From contig NZ_JADKMA010000014.1 in NCBI RefSeq assembly GCF_017676365.1, positions 1-64,000 of the forward strand: DNA of 64,000 nt, in the 5' to 3' direction. The first letter of the stretch is position 1; each line of letters opens with the position of its first letter. This DNA is from Streptomyces oryzae. GTDB lineage: Bacteria; Actinomycetota; Actinomycetes; Streptomycetales; Streptomycetaceae. The position numbers were made by a program, and so were the translations under genes. The notes beneath the pieces were generated by a model. That model was not told where the DNA came from and did not search any database. It was given only the letters and a program-made list of their open reading frames with translations. Shown here piece by piece: positions 32,940 through 41,590 of the stretch.

Positions 32940-35468
32940 CTACACCACGGCGCCCGAGCCCTCCCTTCCGCGTTGCCGGGCCGTCGGCTCGCGGCGTGGT
33001 GCGGGCCGCCACTGCTCCAGTGCGACGGCCAGCGGGGTGGCCGTCAGCACGGTCGAGGCCATGCCGAACACCACCCCGGCCAGCAGCGCCACCGAGAAGT
33101 CGGTCAGCGAGTCGCCGCCCAGCAGCGCGAGGGCGACGAGGATGAACAGCGCGCCCATACCGGTGTTGACGGTGCGCGGCAGGGTGCGGAGGACCGCGGC
33201 GTCGGCCAGGTCGGGAAGCGGCGTCGTACGGTCCGAGCGGCGCATGCCCCGGAGCCGGTCGAGGACGACCACGGTGTCGTTGACCGAGTAGCCGACGACC
33301 GTGAGCAGCGCCGCGAGGAACACCCCGTCCACCGGCTTGCCGAGCCAGGCGAACAGCCCCACCACCAGCAGTACGTCCTGCACCATCGCGGCCACAGCTG
33401 CCGCCGCCAGGGTCCAGCGGAACCTGACGCTCAGATACAGCAGTTGGGCTCCCACAGCGATACTCAGCGCGAGCAGCGCCTTGTCCCGCAGCTCGCTGCC
33501 GAGGCTGGGCCCCACCAGTTCGTCCTGCTCGACGGAGACTTCGCCCCCGGCTGGCTCCAAAGCCTCCCGGATGTGCTCCCGTTCCGTGTCGGTGAGCTTT
33601 TCGGTGCGTACGGAGATCCCGCCGTCGCCCGCCTCCTGCACCACCGCGCGCGGGAAGCCCGCGTCCGCCACGGCGCTGCGTGCTGTGTCGGCGTCGACGG
33701 ACCGGCTGGTGCTGTACTCCACCAGCCGGCCGCCGGTGAACTCCACGCCCAGCTCCAGCCCTCGGAGCCCGATCCCGGCCAGCGCCACCAGTACCAGTCC
33801 GGCCATGACGCTCAGCCACAGGCGGGGACGGCGCGCGAAGCGCGGCTTGCGCGCGGTCAGCCATGCCCGCAGCCGGGCGTCACCGGCCAAACCGGTGAGC
33901 GCGGGCCGACGCCGCACCCACGGGCGCCGTACCGCCCAGTCGGCGAGCACCCGCGTGATCACCATGGCGGAGATCATCGAGGCGAGGACACCCAGCGACA
34001 GCGTCACCCCGAAGCCCTTGACCGGCCCCGTGGCGAAGAAGAACAGCAGCCCGGCAGCCAGCAGGGTGGTGACGTTCGAGTCGATGACGGCGCTGTACGC
34101 CTGCTGGAACCCGGCGCGCAGCGCCCGCCGCAGATCCGGTCCGCGACCCCGTTCTCGTCCCCGTTCCCGTTCTTGCGCCCGCTCGTGCTCCCGCCCCCGT
34201 GCGCGCTCGGATTCCCGCTCCCGCCGCGGCTTGTCCGGCCGTGGGCGCGGGCGGTTGTACTCCTCGCGGGCCCGCTCGAAGACGAGGACGTTGGCGTCCA
34301 CCGCCATCCCCACGGCGAGCACGAAACCGGCGAGCCCCGGCAGCGTCAGTGTCGCGCCGAGCGCGACCAGCGACGCGTACGAGATCAGTCCGTACAAGCC
34401 GAGGGCGAGCGTGGCGAGCGCCCCCAGCAGCCGGTAGACGACGGTGATGAACACCGCCGTGCACACCAGTCCGATGACGGCGGCCTGAGCACTCGCCCGG
34501 ATGGCGTCCGCGCCCAGCGTGGGGCCGACCGTCTGCTGCTCGACCACGTCCACCGGCACCGGCAGCGCGCCGCCTTTGACGAGAGCCGCCAGGTCCTTGG
34601 CCTCCTCGGCGCTGAAGTTGCCGGTGATCTGGGTCGACCCGCCGGTGATGCCGGTGCGGCAGGCCACGCTGTCCTGGATACGGGGCGCGGAGACGATCCG
34701 GTCGTCCAGGACGATCGCCACCCGGCGCTGGGGAGCGTCGGCGGGTTGGCAGGCGGCCCGACCGGTCAGTGCGGCCCACTGACCGGCGGCTGAGTCCCGG
34801 AAGTCGACGGTCACGCTCCAGCCGTTGCCCTGCGCGGTGTCCAGCTGCGGCTCGGCGTCCTTCACCCCCTCACCGGTGAGGGCGGTAGGCCCCAGCCGCA
34901 GATACAGGCCCTTGGCGTCCGGATCGGGCAGGGTCCTGCCGCGCCCCTTGCCCTCTTTGCCTGCCTTGTCTTCCGTTCCTTCCTTGCCCGCCTTCCGCTG
35001 GGCGTCCTTCGCTGGTCGGCTTCCGGTCTCCTCCGCCACCGGGTGGAAGGTCAGTTGGGCGGTACGGCCGATCACCTCGGCGGCCTCCCGGGGGTCCTGC
35101 ACCCCGGGCAGTTCGACGACGATGCGGTTCTCCCCCGCGCGGGAGAGCGACGGTTCGGCCACGCCGAGGGCGTCCACGCGCTGGCGGAGCACCTCCAGGG
35201 CACGATCGGTGGCGGCGCGGTCGGCGCGGACGCCGGGGCCGTCGCGGGTCTCGAGAACGATGTGGGTTCCGCCCTTGAGGTCCAGCCCCAGCCGGGCCGG
35301 GGTCGTCAGGGCGAAGAAGAGTGAGATTCCGACGACAACGAGTGCGAGCAGCGCACGCCACAGGGGCGCACGGGAACGGTGCGGGGCACCAGCGGTACGA
35401 GTACGGCGAGGCGTACGGGACAAGTCCACTCCAGGCTGAAAGGGCACCGCGCGACACACGCGGCACAC
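32940..35468 (-). CDS. secDF: Single-chain SecDF protein-export membrane protein
   Basis: An 842-residue fusion of SecD (about 30-480) and SecF (about 515-800), RND-type membrane proteins that use proton motive force to complete Sec export. SecD marks are GLDLKGGTHIVLET, VVELPGVQDPREA, GLAGFVLAVGMAVDANVLVFER; SecF marks are GLELGVEFTGGRLVEYS and GYSVNDTVVVLDRLR. Two regions are unusual: a Lys/Glu-rich insert in the first periplasmic domain and an Arg/Glu-rich stretch of about 45 residues in a cytoplasmic loop of SecD. Streptomycetes normally have separate secD and secF, so this may be the second copy. The start is uncertain: GTG codons at 35468, 35447 and 35429 are all possible and none has a good ribosome-binding site. 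Confidence 0.88.
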   Translation of the reverse strand: MCRVCRAVPFQPGVDLSRTPRRTRTAGAPHRSRAPLWRALLALVVVGISLFFALTTPARLGLDLKGGTHIVLETRDGPGVRADRAATDRALEVLRQRVDALGVAEPSLSRAGENRIVVELPGVQDPREAAEVIGRTAQLTFHPVAEETGSRPAKDAQRKAGKEGTEDKAGKEGKGRGRTLPDPDAKGLYLRLGPTALTGEGVKDAEPQLDTAQGNGWSVTVDFRDSAAGQWAALTGRAACQPADAPQRRVAIVLDDRIVSAPRIQDSVACRTGITGGSTQITGNFSAEEAKDLAALVKGGALPVPVDVVEQQTVGPTLGADAIRASAQAAVIGLVCTAVFITVVYRLLGALATLALGLYGLISYASLVALGATLTLPGLAGFVLAVGMAVDANVLVFERAREEYNRPRPRPDKPRRERESERARGREHERAQERERGRERGRGPDLRRALRAGFQQAYSAVIDSNVTTLLAAGLLFFFATGPVKGFGVTLSLGVLASMISAMVITRVLADWAVRRPWVRRRPALTGLAGDARLRAWLTARKPRFARRPRLWLSVMAGLVLVALAGIGLRGLELGVEFTGGRLVEYSTSRSVDADTARSAVADAGFPRAVVQEAGDGGISVRTEKLTDTEREHIREALEPAGGEVSVEQDELVGPSLGSELRDKALLALSIAVGAQLLYLSVRFRWTLAAAAVAAMVQDVLLVVGLFAWLGKPVDGVFLAALLTVVGYSVNDTVVVLDRLRGMRRSDRTTPLPDLADAAVLRTLPRTVNTGMGALFILVALALLGGDSLTDFSVALLAGVVFGMASTVLTATPLAVALEQWRPAPRREPTARQRGREGSGAVV

Positions 35469-35679
35469 ATGGCAGCCGACCGCTCACTTCCGCCGCAGCC
35501 ACGCATCGTGACAGCGCTGCGGAGGTACTTATGAAGCCCTTGCCCGGCACCGCCGCAGGCGCCGTACAGCGGCAACAGCTGAGAACAGCAGACCGCACAG
35601 CGGTACGACGCACGGCCCGTACAGCCCGGACAGCAGGGCGGCTCGTACGGACGGCGTGGAAAGGAGTCGGCCGACTCGG

Positions 35680-36114
35680 TCAGACGTCGAGCGGCGCGCT
35701 GGGCGGGCCCCGGCTGGTGCGTGGGTCGTAGGCGGAGCGCGGCGGCGCGCGCTCCTGCGGCGGGCCGTCGGCGAACCGGCCTACGAGCGGTTCGGAGGCT
35801 GTCCCCGGCGCGGCAGTCGGCACGGCCGGAGGGTGAACGGGATGGCCGGGCAGCAGTGCCTCATGCGGCGCCGTCGCGGTGGCGCCGTGTACGGCGGTCT
35901 TCCGCCGTACGTCGGGCCGGGAGCCGGTGAGGCGGGCCTCCCCGCTGTGGTGTGCTCCCCGGTCCGCCGTCACAATGACGGACGAAGGCGCGCTCGCCTG
36001 CACCGGAGCAGCTGCCGCACCGATGCCTGCCACAAGCAGCAGAGCGCCCCAGAGGAAAGTGAGGAACGCGGACGCGGAACGGCGCGAGGGCACACCCACC
36101 GAGCGCGGCTGCAT
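35680..36114 (-). CDS. Small secreted protein, unknown
   Basis: A 144-residue protein with a signal peptide (basic start, AFLTFLWGALLLVAGIGAAAA core, likely cut after PVQASA near residue 42). The rest is polar and Pro/Gly/His-rich and ends in AYDPRTSRGPPSAPLDV, a tail I have seen in unannotated Streptomyces secreted proteins. GGGAGGGAG just before the ATG at 36114 supports it. No cysteines and no recognisable domain. Function unknown. Confidence 0.55.
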   Translation of the reverse strand: MQPRSVGVPSRRSASAFLTFLWGALLLVAGIGAAAAPVQASAPSSVIVTADRGAHHSGEARLTGSRPDVRRKTAVHGATATAPHEALLPGHPVHPPAVPTAAPGTASEPLVGRFADGPPQERAPPRSAYDPRTSRGPPSAPLDV

Positions 36115-36195
36115 GCTCCCTCCCTTCCCCGTCGAAACGCCAGGCCAGTGCGCGCCAGTCTACGCAGACGCCCCTCGCACACCAGCCGTGCAGTT

Positions 36196-36219
36196 CCCCG
36201 CGCCCCTTCGGGGCGGGGT
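36196..36219. terminator. GC hairpin after the BRCT-propeller gene
   Basis: CCCCGCGCCCC, TTC, GGGGCGGGG forms a near-perfect hairpin that starts a few bases after the stop of the minus-strand gene ending at 36225. It belongs to the same GCCCC-(N3)-GGGGC repeat family as 1945-1963 and 59444-59484. Confidence 0.6.
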
Positions 36220-36224
36220 GCTCG

Positions 36225-38894
36225 TCACCAGGGGGCGTAGTAGTGCCCCGTGGTGGCGCGCCACAGTGCGGAGAAGGCGGCCTTGGGCCGGTCGTTGTAG
36301 TCGTCGTCCGGGAGGTTGCCGAGCAGGTCCAGCACGGCGCTGAGGTGCCCGCAGTCGGCGGCCTGCGCGATGAGCTCTTCGGTTGGCCTCTCGCGTTTGG
36401 CGCGTGGCGTCCTGAGCAGCTCGGCGTGGGCCGCGGCCAGGGCTGCGACGTCTTCGTCGGTCGGTGTCGGCGGCAGCGGCCTCCGCGGTGCGCCGTCGGC
36501 GATCGCCTGGGCCCGTTCGTAGCTCTCGTCGGGTATGTACCACGAGTCGGAGAGCCACGAGCGGAGCAGATCGGGTCTGCCGAGCTCGACCAGCGCCTGG
36601 ATCATGCCCGACGGCCGGTTCCTGGGCGGGACGCACGCTTCCATGAACTCTTCGGCCAGGTCGAGCCGGCCGGTGCTCAGCAGATGGAGCAACCAGGGCT
36701 CGCAGCGGAGGCTGTGGGGACCGTTGATCCGGCGGTCCTCCTCGGGCAGCGTCCACAGCGACCGCGCTTCGTCCACGCGCCCGCACTCGGTGAGTGCCCA
36801 GATGACCGCGAGGCGGTTCTGCCAGGCGTTGGTCTCCGGCTCGATCGCCTCCCGTGCGCGGGTGAACCACGTGTCGGCGGCGGCCGTGTCTCCGAGGGCG
36901 TGGTGTGCCCCCGCCACCGCGGAGGCGACGCGGGCGACGTTATGAGCGTTGAGCACCGCCTCGACGTCCGATTCGGCGAAGTCGAAAGCCGTGCGGGCCT
37001 GGCGGGTGAGTCCCGCGCCGGCCAGGACCATGGCGACCTCGGCGGACGCCGCGACGCGCTCGTCGGCGTCGCGGATCGCCTCCAGCAGTTCCGCCGCCCC
37101 CTCCGGCTCACCTCGCCGGGCCCGCAGCCGTGCCGCGTGCCGGAGGCTCTCGTCCACGGCGAAGTTCCAGCCGCTGCCCAGCGAGGAGACGGAGTCCTTT
37201 GCCGCCGAGAACAGGTCGTCCAGCGTCGCGGTGTCGGGCGGTGGCCACGCCCCTTCCTCCAGGGCCTCGGCATTCCCCTTCGCGGCGTGCTCGGCGCCGG
37301 CGGCCGCGCTCCTCTCGACATACCTTCGGACGAAAAAGCCCAGGCCGTCCTCCCCCAGCCGTTCGGCGGCGGTCCGCGCGTCCGGTACGACATCGAGCCC
37401 GCCCCACCGCACCGGCCAGGCGAAACGCCGGTCGACCGACCAGGTCAGCACCGCCTCCAGCGCCTCCCTGCGGTCCGGCGGCGCGATGACGACGCCTTCC
37501 TCGAACGCCGCACACCACGTCTCCGCATCGAGCGCGAAATCGACGTTCCCCTCCTCGCATGCGTAGTCGTCCTCGAAGATGCGAGGGCCTGGCGGTTCGA
37601 GAAGGAAGGTGAACTCGGACAGCACTTCCCCGGTGTCGGGCCGCTGGAAAGTCACCCCGGTCGGGCCGACGGAAATGCGCACTCCGCCCGACTCGTCGGC
37701 CACTTGGGCTGCGTCCCCGATAGCGGCCTCCGGCTCGTCGTCCTCCGGCTCCTCATCCTCCGTCGCCCAGCTGACGTGTCTGCTGAGCAGGTCGACGACC
37801 AGGTTCCGTCGGTGCCGGTGGTCGTACACATACAGCCGGCTGCCGTCTTGCGACCAGTCGGCCCCGCTCTCCAGCCACAGCTCGTCGCCCTTCTCCCAGA
37901 AGTCCTCCGGGAACGTCTCGCCCAGCAGATACGGGTGCGAGGGCGAGGCGTAGCCGGGCAGCCAGAACAGACTGCCCGCCTCCAGCGGAACGACGCAGCC
38001 CTGGATGGCTCCCGAGCACCCGGTACCGATGAACGCGCTCCGGCCGTCAGGTGCCAGCGCCCATTCGGGCGGCCGGTTGCCGCCGTCCGTCACCGACGCG
38101 CTGGCCAGCGGACGGGTGTACGTGGCGCCGCCGAAGGGATCGAAAACGCCTACCTCGTTGGTGTTGTAGGCGAGTCCTACGCGGGTGCTGTCGGCCGACC
38201 ACTGGATGACGTCATCGTGGCCGGGCCAGCCGACGCCGCCCTGGATATGGTCCAGGACGTTGACGCAGCGGCCGGTGGGAACCTCCCAGATCTGCAACGC
38301 CCCACCACGGTGGTAGTCGTCGCCGACCCAGCTTCCGGTGGCCAGATAGCGCCCGCACGGGCTCAGAGCGTACGACTCGATCTCCGTGATGTGGCCGTAC
38401 GGATGCTGCAGCCGGGTGCCGTCCAGGGCGCGGATCCGGTCGGTGGCGAAGCGGTGGGCCTCGGTGACCCCGTGCGTGCGCTCGAGCTCCAACAGCCGGT
38501 CCCGGAGTGGCAGCAGGTCCCGCCCGGTCACGAAGGCGGACCAGTCGGCCTGCTGGAGAAGGCCGAGCAGCGTCTCCGGGCCGGTGGCCGAGGCAAGCGA
38601 CGCGTGATCCGCGAAGGGCGCTGTCCCGGCGGTGGACTCGTCCGCGTCCGAGTGCTGGGTGGCGCCCTTCAGCACCGCGCGCAGCGTGTTCGTGTCGTAG
38701 ACCGGGATGCCGAGCATGCTCGCCTTGCCGACCTTGGGCCCCCGCGCGTCGGGCGCGGCGAAGACCACGTCCGTCCTTCCTGAGACCGCACTCGACACCC
38801 GTGCGCCCCGCGCCTCGAGTCCGGCCTTGGCGGTCGCGCGCGACAGGCCCGGGAACCGACCCATCAACACCGCTGTCTTCCCCCGTAGTTCCAT
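36225..38894 (-). CDS. Large BRCT / beta-propeller / helical-repeat protein
   Basis: An 889-residue cytoplasmic protein with three regions. Residues 1-77 look like a BRCT domain, as in DNA ligase and repair proteins (LRGKTAVLMGRFPGLSRATAKAGLEARG, VVFAAPD, VGKASMLGIPVYDTNTLRAVL). Residues about 155-560 have WD40-like blades (HITEIESYALSPCGRYLATGSW, GALQIWEVPTGRCVNVLDHI, WALAPDGRSAFIGTG, DWSQDGSRLYVYDHRHRR). Residues about 600-889 are alpha-helical repeats of TPR type. No catalytic motif is visible. The ATG at 38894 opens the BRCT domain; longer frames have none. Divergent from a DUF2165 gene. The mix suggests a scaffold in DNA-damage or stress signalling, which is inference. Confidence 0.72.
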   Translation of the reverse strand: MELRGKTAVLMGRFPGLSRATAKAGLEARGARVSSAVSGRTDVVFAAPDARGPKVGKASMLGIPVYDTNTLRAVLKGATQHSDADESTAGTAPFADHASLASATGPETLLGLLQQADWSAFVTGRDLLPLRDRLLELERTHGVTEAHRFATDRIRALDGTRLQHPYGHITEIESYALSPCGRYLATGSWVGDDYHRGGALQIWEVPTGRCVNVLDHIQGGVGWPGHDDVIQWSADSTRVGLAYNTNEVGVFDPFGGATYTRPLASASVTDGGNRPPEWALAPDGRSAFIGTGCSGAIQGCVVPLEAGSLFWLPGYASPSHPYLLGETFPEDFWEKGDELWLESGADWSQDGSRLYVYDHRHRRNLVVDLLSRHVSWATEDEEPEDDEPEAAIGDAAQVADESGGVRISVGPTGVTFQRPDTGEVLSEFTFLLEPPGPRIFEDDYACEEGNVDFALDAETWCAAFEEGVVIAPPDRREALEAVLTWSVDRRFAWPVRWGGLDVVPDARTAAERLGEDGLGFFVRRYVERSAAAGAEHAAKGNAEALEEGAWPPPDTATLDDLFSAAKDSVSSLGSGWNFAVDESLRHAARLRARRGEPEGAAELLEAIRDADERVAASAEVAMVLAGAGLTRQARTAFDFAESDVEAVLNAHNVARVASAVAGAHHALGDTAAADTWFTRAREAIEPETNAWQNRLAVIWALTECGRVDEARSLWTLPEEDRRINGPHSLRCEPWLLHLLSTGRLDLAEEFMEACVPPRNRPSGMIQALVELGRPDLLRSWLSDSWYIPDESYERAQAIADGAPRRPLPPTPTDEDVAALAAAHAELLRTPRAKRERPTEELIAQAADCGHLSAVLDLLGNLPDDDYNDRPKAAFSALWRATTGHYYAPW

Positions 38895-39002
38895 GGCCGC
38901 GATCGTAGGGCCGCCCACTGACACTCCGGCCGGTCCGGCGAGGGGTACCAGGTTGCTCCGGGCGGCCTTCTGCGGTGGAGCGTGCTGCCTCATAGTCGGA
39001 GC

Positions 39003-39569
39003 ATGAGCGTCTCTCCGGATCATCCTCCCCGCCCGCACGACGGGACCGCCACCGCCCCACCCCGCGTCCGCTTCGGCGTCCGCGAGGCGACGGCCGCGGT
39101 GTTGACCGCCACGGTCGCCCTGTACATCGCACTGGTCGCGTTCGGGAACATCACGGACTTCGACACCAACAGACAGTTTGTACGCCACGTACTGGCGATG
39201 GACACCACCTTCCAGGACGACGATCTGATGTGGCGGGCCATCACCTCGCACGTCTGGCAGGACGCCGCCTATGTCGCGATCATCTGCTGGGAGACCCTGG
39301 CGGCGCTGGTCCTGCTGACCGCGACGTGGATGTGGCTGCGGCGCCGCAACCTGCGCCGGGCCCGGGTCCTGTCAACTGCCGGTCTGCTGATGCTGCTTCT
39401 GCTGTTCGGAGCGGGCTTCATCGCCATCGGCGGGGAGTGGTTCTCCATGTGGCAGTCCGAGAAGTGGAACGGACTCGAGGCCGCCACCCGCGTCGTCCTG
39501 CTGAGCGGACTCGCCCTGCTGACGGTGCAGTTGACGAGCGACCGCCCGGGCGAGACGGATTCCGCCTGA
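39003..39569 (+). CDS. DUF2165-family four-span membrane protein
   Basis: A 188-residue protein. A 25-residue polar N-terminus precedes four membrane spans with the DUF2165 signature: ALYIALVAFGNITDFDTNRQFVRHVLAMDTTF between spans 1 and 2 and AGFIAIGGEWFSMWQSEKWNG between spans 3 and 4. Function unknown in the family. The ATG at 39003 is 108 bp from the divergent BRCT gene. Confidence 0.78.
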   Translation: MSVSPDHPPRPHDGTATAPPRVRFGVREATAAVLTATVALYIALVAFGNITDFDTNRQFVRHVLAMDTTFQDDDLMWRAITSHVWQDAAYVAIICWETLAALVLLTATWMWLRRRNLRRARVLSTAGLLMLLLLFGAGFIAIGGEWFSMWQSEKWNGLEAATRVVLLSGLALLTVQLTSDRPGETDSA

Positions 39570-39746
39570 AACCGGCGACTGGGGAACAGCCGGCGTCGGC
39601 CGCCTCCTGACCACCGAATACCGCCGGCCGAATACCGCCGACCACTGTGCCCCGGCTGTGGCCGGGGCACAGCGCTGCCCGGCGCGCAGCGCCCGGACCA
39701 GCCGTGCGCGCCCCCTTGCGGAACTGGCGTACCGCGCTACCGTCCG

Positions 39747-39760
39747 TGGGAGCGCTTCCA
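39747..39760. promoter_or_regulatory. CebR-type operator 1 upstream of GH6 cellulase
   Basis: TGGGAGCGCTTCCA matches the CebR box TGGGAGCGCTCCCA at 13 of 14 positions. CebR represses cellulose and cellobiose genes in streptomycetes until cello-oligosaccharide binds. A TTGAGT hexamer follows at 39762-39767. Confidence 0.8.
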
Positions 39761-39791
39761 TTTGAGTAGGCCAAGTGCCGCGTCGGCTCTA

Positions 39792-39805
39792 TGGGAGCGG
39801 TTCCA
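39792..39805. promoter_or_regulatory. CebR-type operator 2 upstream of GH6 cellulase
   Basis: TGGGAGCGGTTCCA, 12 of 14 matches to the CebR consensus, 45 bp (about four helical turns) from the first box. The pair could be bridged by one regulator oligomer and would cover the promoter between them. Confidence 0.75.
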
Positions 39806-39916
39806 TACCACCACGGGGGTTTCACGGGAGCCCGCGCGAACCCCGGGCCCTGAAGGGCGCCAAGGGTCCGCGGGACATCCCGCACCACAGCAAACCGTTG
39901 GAGGGAACAACACCCC

Positions 39917-41323
39917 ATGAGACAGCTCGCTGAACGACCCCGGAGCGGCCGCAGCCGCGGCCGCAGCGCGGGACGGCTCGCCGGTACCGTCGCCGCGGCC
40001 CTCGCGCTCACCGTCGGCCCGCTCGGCGCGGCCGGCTTCGCACAGGAGACCGGCTCGGACGTCCAGGCCAAAGTCGACAACCCCTACGAGGGCGCGCAGT
40101 TATACGTGAACCCGGACTGGTCGGCGAAGGCCGCCGCCGAACCGGGTGGCGACGCCGTCGCGAACGAGAGCACCGGCGTGTGGCTCGACCACATCGCGGC
40201 GATCGAGGGCACATCGGACGCCATGGGCCTGCGGAAACATCTGGACACCGCGCTGCAACAGGCCGACGGCAAACCCATCGTTGTTCCGCTGGTCATCTAC
40301 GACCTGCCCGGCCGGGACTGCGCGGCCCTCGCCTCCAACGGCGAACTGGGGCCGGAGGAGATCGGGCGGTACAAGAACGACTACATCGACCCGATCCGCG
40401 ACATCCTGCAGGAGTACTCGTCCCGCACCAATCTGCGGGTCGTGACGACGATCGAGCCGGACTCGCTGCCGAACCTCGTCACCAACACCAGCGGGCAGCC
40501 CGGGGGCACCCCCGAGTGCGACACGATGAAGCAGAACGGCAACTACGTCGAGGGCGTCGGTTACGCCCTCGCACAGCTCGGCGCGGTCGGCAACGTCTAC
40601 AACTACGTGGACGCGGGGCACCACGGCTGGCTCGGCTGGGACAGCAACCTCCAGCCGTCGGCCAATGTCATGTTCGAGGCCGCCAACGCGAGTGGAGCCA
40701 CCCCCGCCGACGTGCACGGCTTCATCGTCAACACCGCCAACTACAGCGCGCTGAAGGAAGAGAACTTCTCCGTCACCGACACGGTCAACGGCCAGACAGT
40801 ACGGCAGTCGGAGTGGGTGGACTGGAACCAGTACGTCGACGAGCTCGGCTTCGCGCAGGGCTTCCGCCAGGCCGCGGTCTCGGCCGGCTTCTCCTCCGAC
40901 ATCGGCATGCTGATCGACACTTCCCGCAACGGCTGGGGCGGCTCGGAGCGGCCCACCGGCCCCGGGCCCAACACCTCGGTCGACGCGTATGTGGACGGCG
41001 GGCGCTACGACCGGCGTATCCACGTGGGCAACTGGTGCAACCAGGCGGGCGCCGGTCTGGGCGAGCGGCCGCAAGCCTCGCCGGCCGCCGGTATCGACGC
41101 GTATGTGTGGATGAAGCCGCCGGGCGAGTCCGACGGGTCCAGCACCGAGATCCCGAACGACGAGGGCAAGGGCTTCGACCGCATGTGTGACCCCACATAC
41201 CAGGGGAACGCGCGCAACGGCTACAACCCCTCCGGAGCGCTGCCGGACGCGCCGCTGTCCGGCAAGTGGTTCCCGGCCCAGTTCCAGCAGCTACTGAAGA
41301 ACGCCTCCCCACCGGTTTCCTGA
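39917..41323 (+). CDS. Secreted GH6 cellobiohydrolase
   Basis: A 468-residue glycoside hydrolase family 6 enzyme that releases cellobiose from cellulose. The arginine-rich signal peptide ends near GAAGFAQ (about residue 42). The catalytic residues fall in VIYDLPGRDCAALAS (Asp134, stabilising acid) and TTIEPDSLPNLVTN (Asp182, proton donor). WCNQAGAGLGERP and DAYVWMKPPGESDG are further substrate-tunnel motifs typical of the exo-acting group. There is no carbohydrate-binding module; the chain ends soon after the catalytic domain. Leu62 is encoded by TTA (40100-40102), so translation should depend on the developmental tRNA bldA. Two CebR-type boxes upstream indicate cellobiose control. Confidence 0.92.
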   Translation: MRQLAERPRSGRSRGRSAGRLAGTVAAALALTVGPLGAAGFAQETGSDVQAKVDNPYEGAQLYVNPDWSAKAAAEPGGDAVANESTGVWLDHIAAIEGTSDAMGLRKHLDTALQQADGKPIVVPLVIYDLPGRDCAALASNGELGPEEIGRYKNDYIDPIRDILQEYSSRTNLRVVTTIEPDSLPNLVTNTSGQPGGTPECDTMKQNGNYVEGVGYALAQLGAVGNVYNYVDAGHHGWLGWDSNLQPSANVMFEAANASGATPADVHGFIVNTANYSALKEENFSVTDTVNGQTVRQSEWVDWNQYVDELGFAQGFRQAAVSAGFSSDIGMLIDTSRNGWGGSERPTGPGPNTSVDAYVDGGRYDRRIHVGNWCNQAGAGLGERPQASPAAGIDAYVWMKPPGESDGSSTEIPNDEGKGFDRMCDPTYQGNARNGYNPSGALPDAPLSGKWFPAQFQQLLKNASPPVS

Positions 41324-41362
41324 ACCGGACGACTGCTCCGACGCCCAGCGCGCGATCACGAC

Positions 41363-41390
41363 GGCCGGGCCCGCACTCGCGGGCCCGGCC
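41363..41390. terminator. Strong terminator after the GH6 gene
   Basis: A perfect 12-bp stem (GGCCGGGCCCGC / GCGGGCCCGGCC) with a 4-nt loop, 40 nt after the cellulase stop. Confidence 0.8.
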
Positions 41391-41590
41391 CCTCCGTGTC
41401 GGCCGGACCGCTTCTGTGCTCGCCGGAGGGCTCCGGTGTCGGCCGGAGCGGTCCGCTCCGCTCCGGCCCGGCCGCCGCTCGGCCTGCTGTTACGCAAGAT
41501 TCACGCCGATGTATTGACGGCCATTCACTCGACCCCCAGCATGAATACACCCATACAGAACCGTGGGGTGCGAGAAAGAAGGTGCAACAG

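Larger units (their letters stand above)
39570..39916. other. 347-bp upstream region of the GH6 cellulase
   Basis: Apart from the two CebR-type boxes it has no gene. GCCCCGGCTGTGGCCGGGGC at 39650-39669 is a hairpin that can terminate the DUF2165 transcript. GGAGGG at 39900-39905 is the cellulase ribosome-binding site. Confidence 0.55.

Noticed and set aside
32940..35468. Possibility that SecDF is two genes, secD and secF, joined by a sequencing error
   Set aside because: The frame runs without interruption through the region between the halves (around residue 500), and fused SecDF proteins are known, so no frameshift is needed.
35531..35731. 66-codon plus-strand frame with a good ribosome-binding site (GGAGG before ATG)
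   Set aside because: The peptide is Arg/Thr/Ala-repetitive, overlaps the end of the small secreted-protein gene in antisense and resembles no family. It could be real, but evidence is a ribosome-binding site only.
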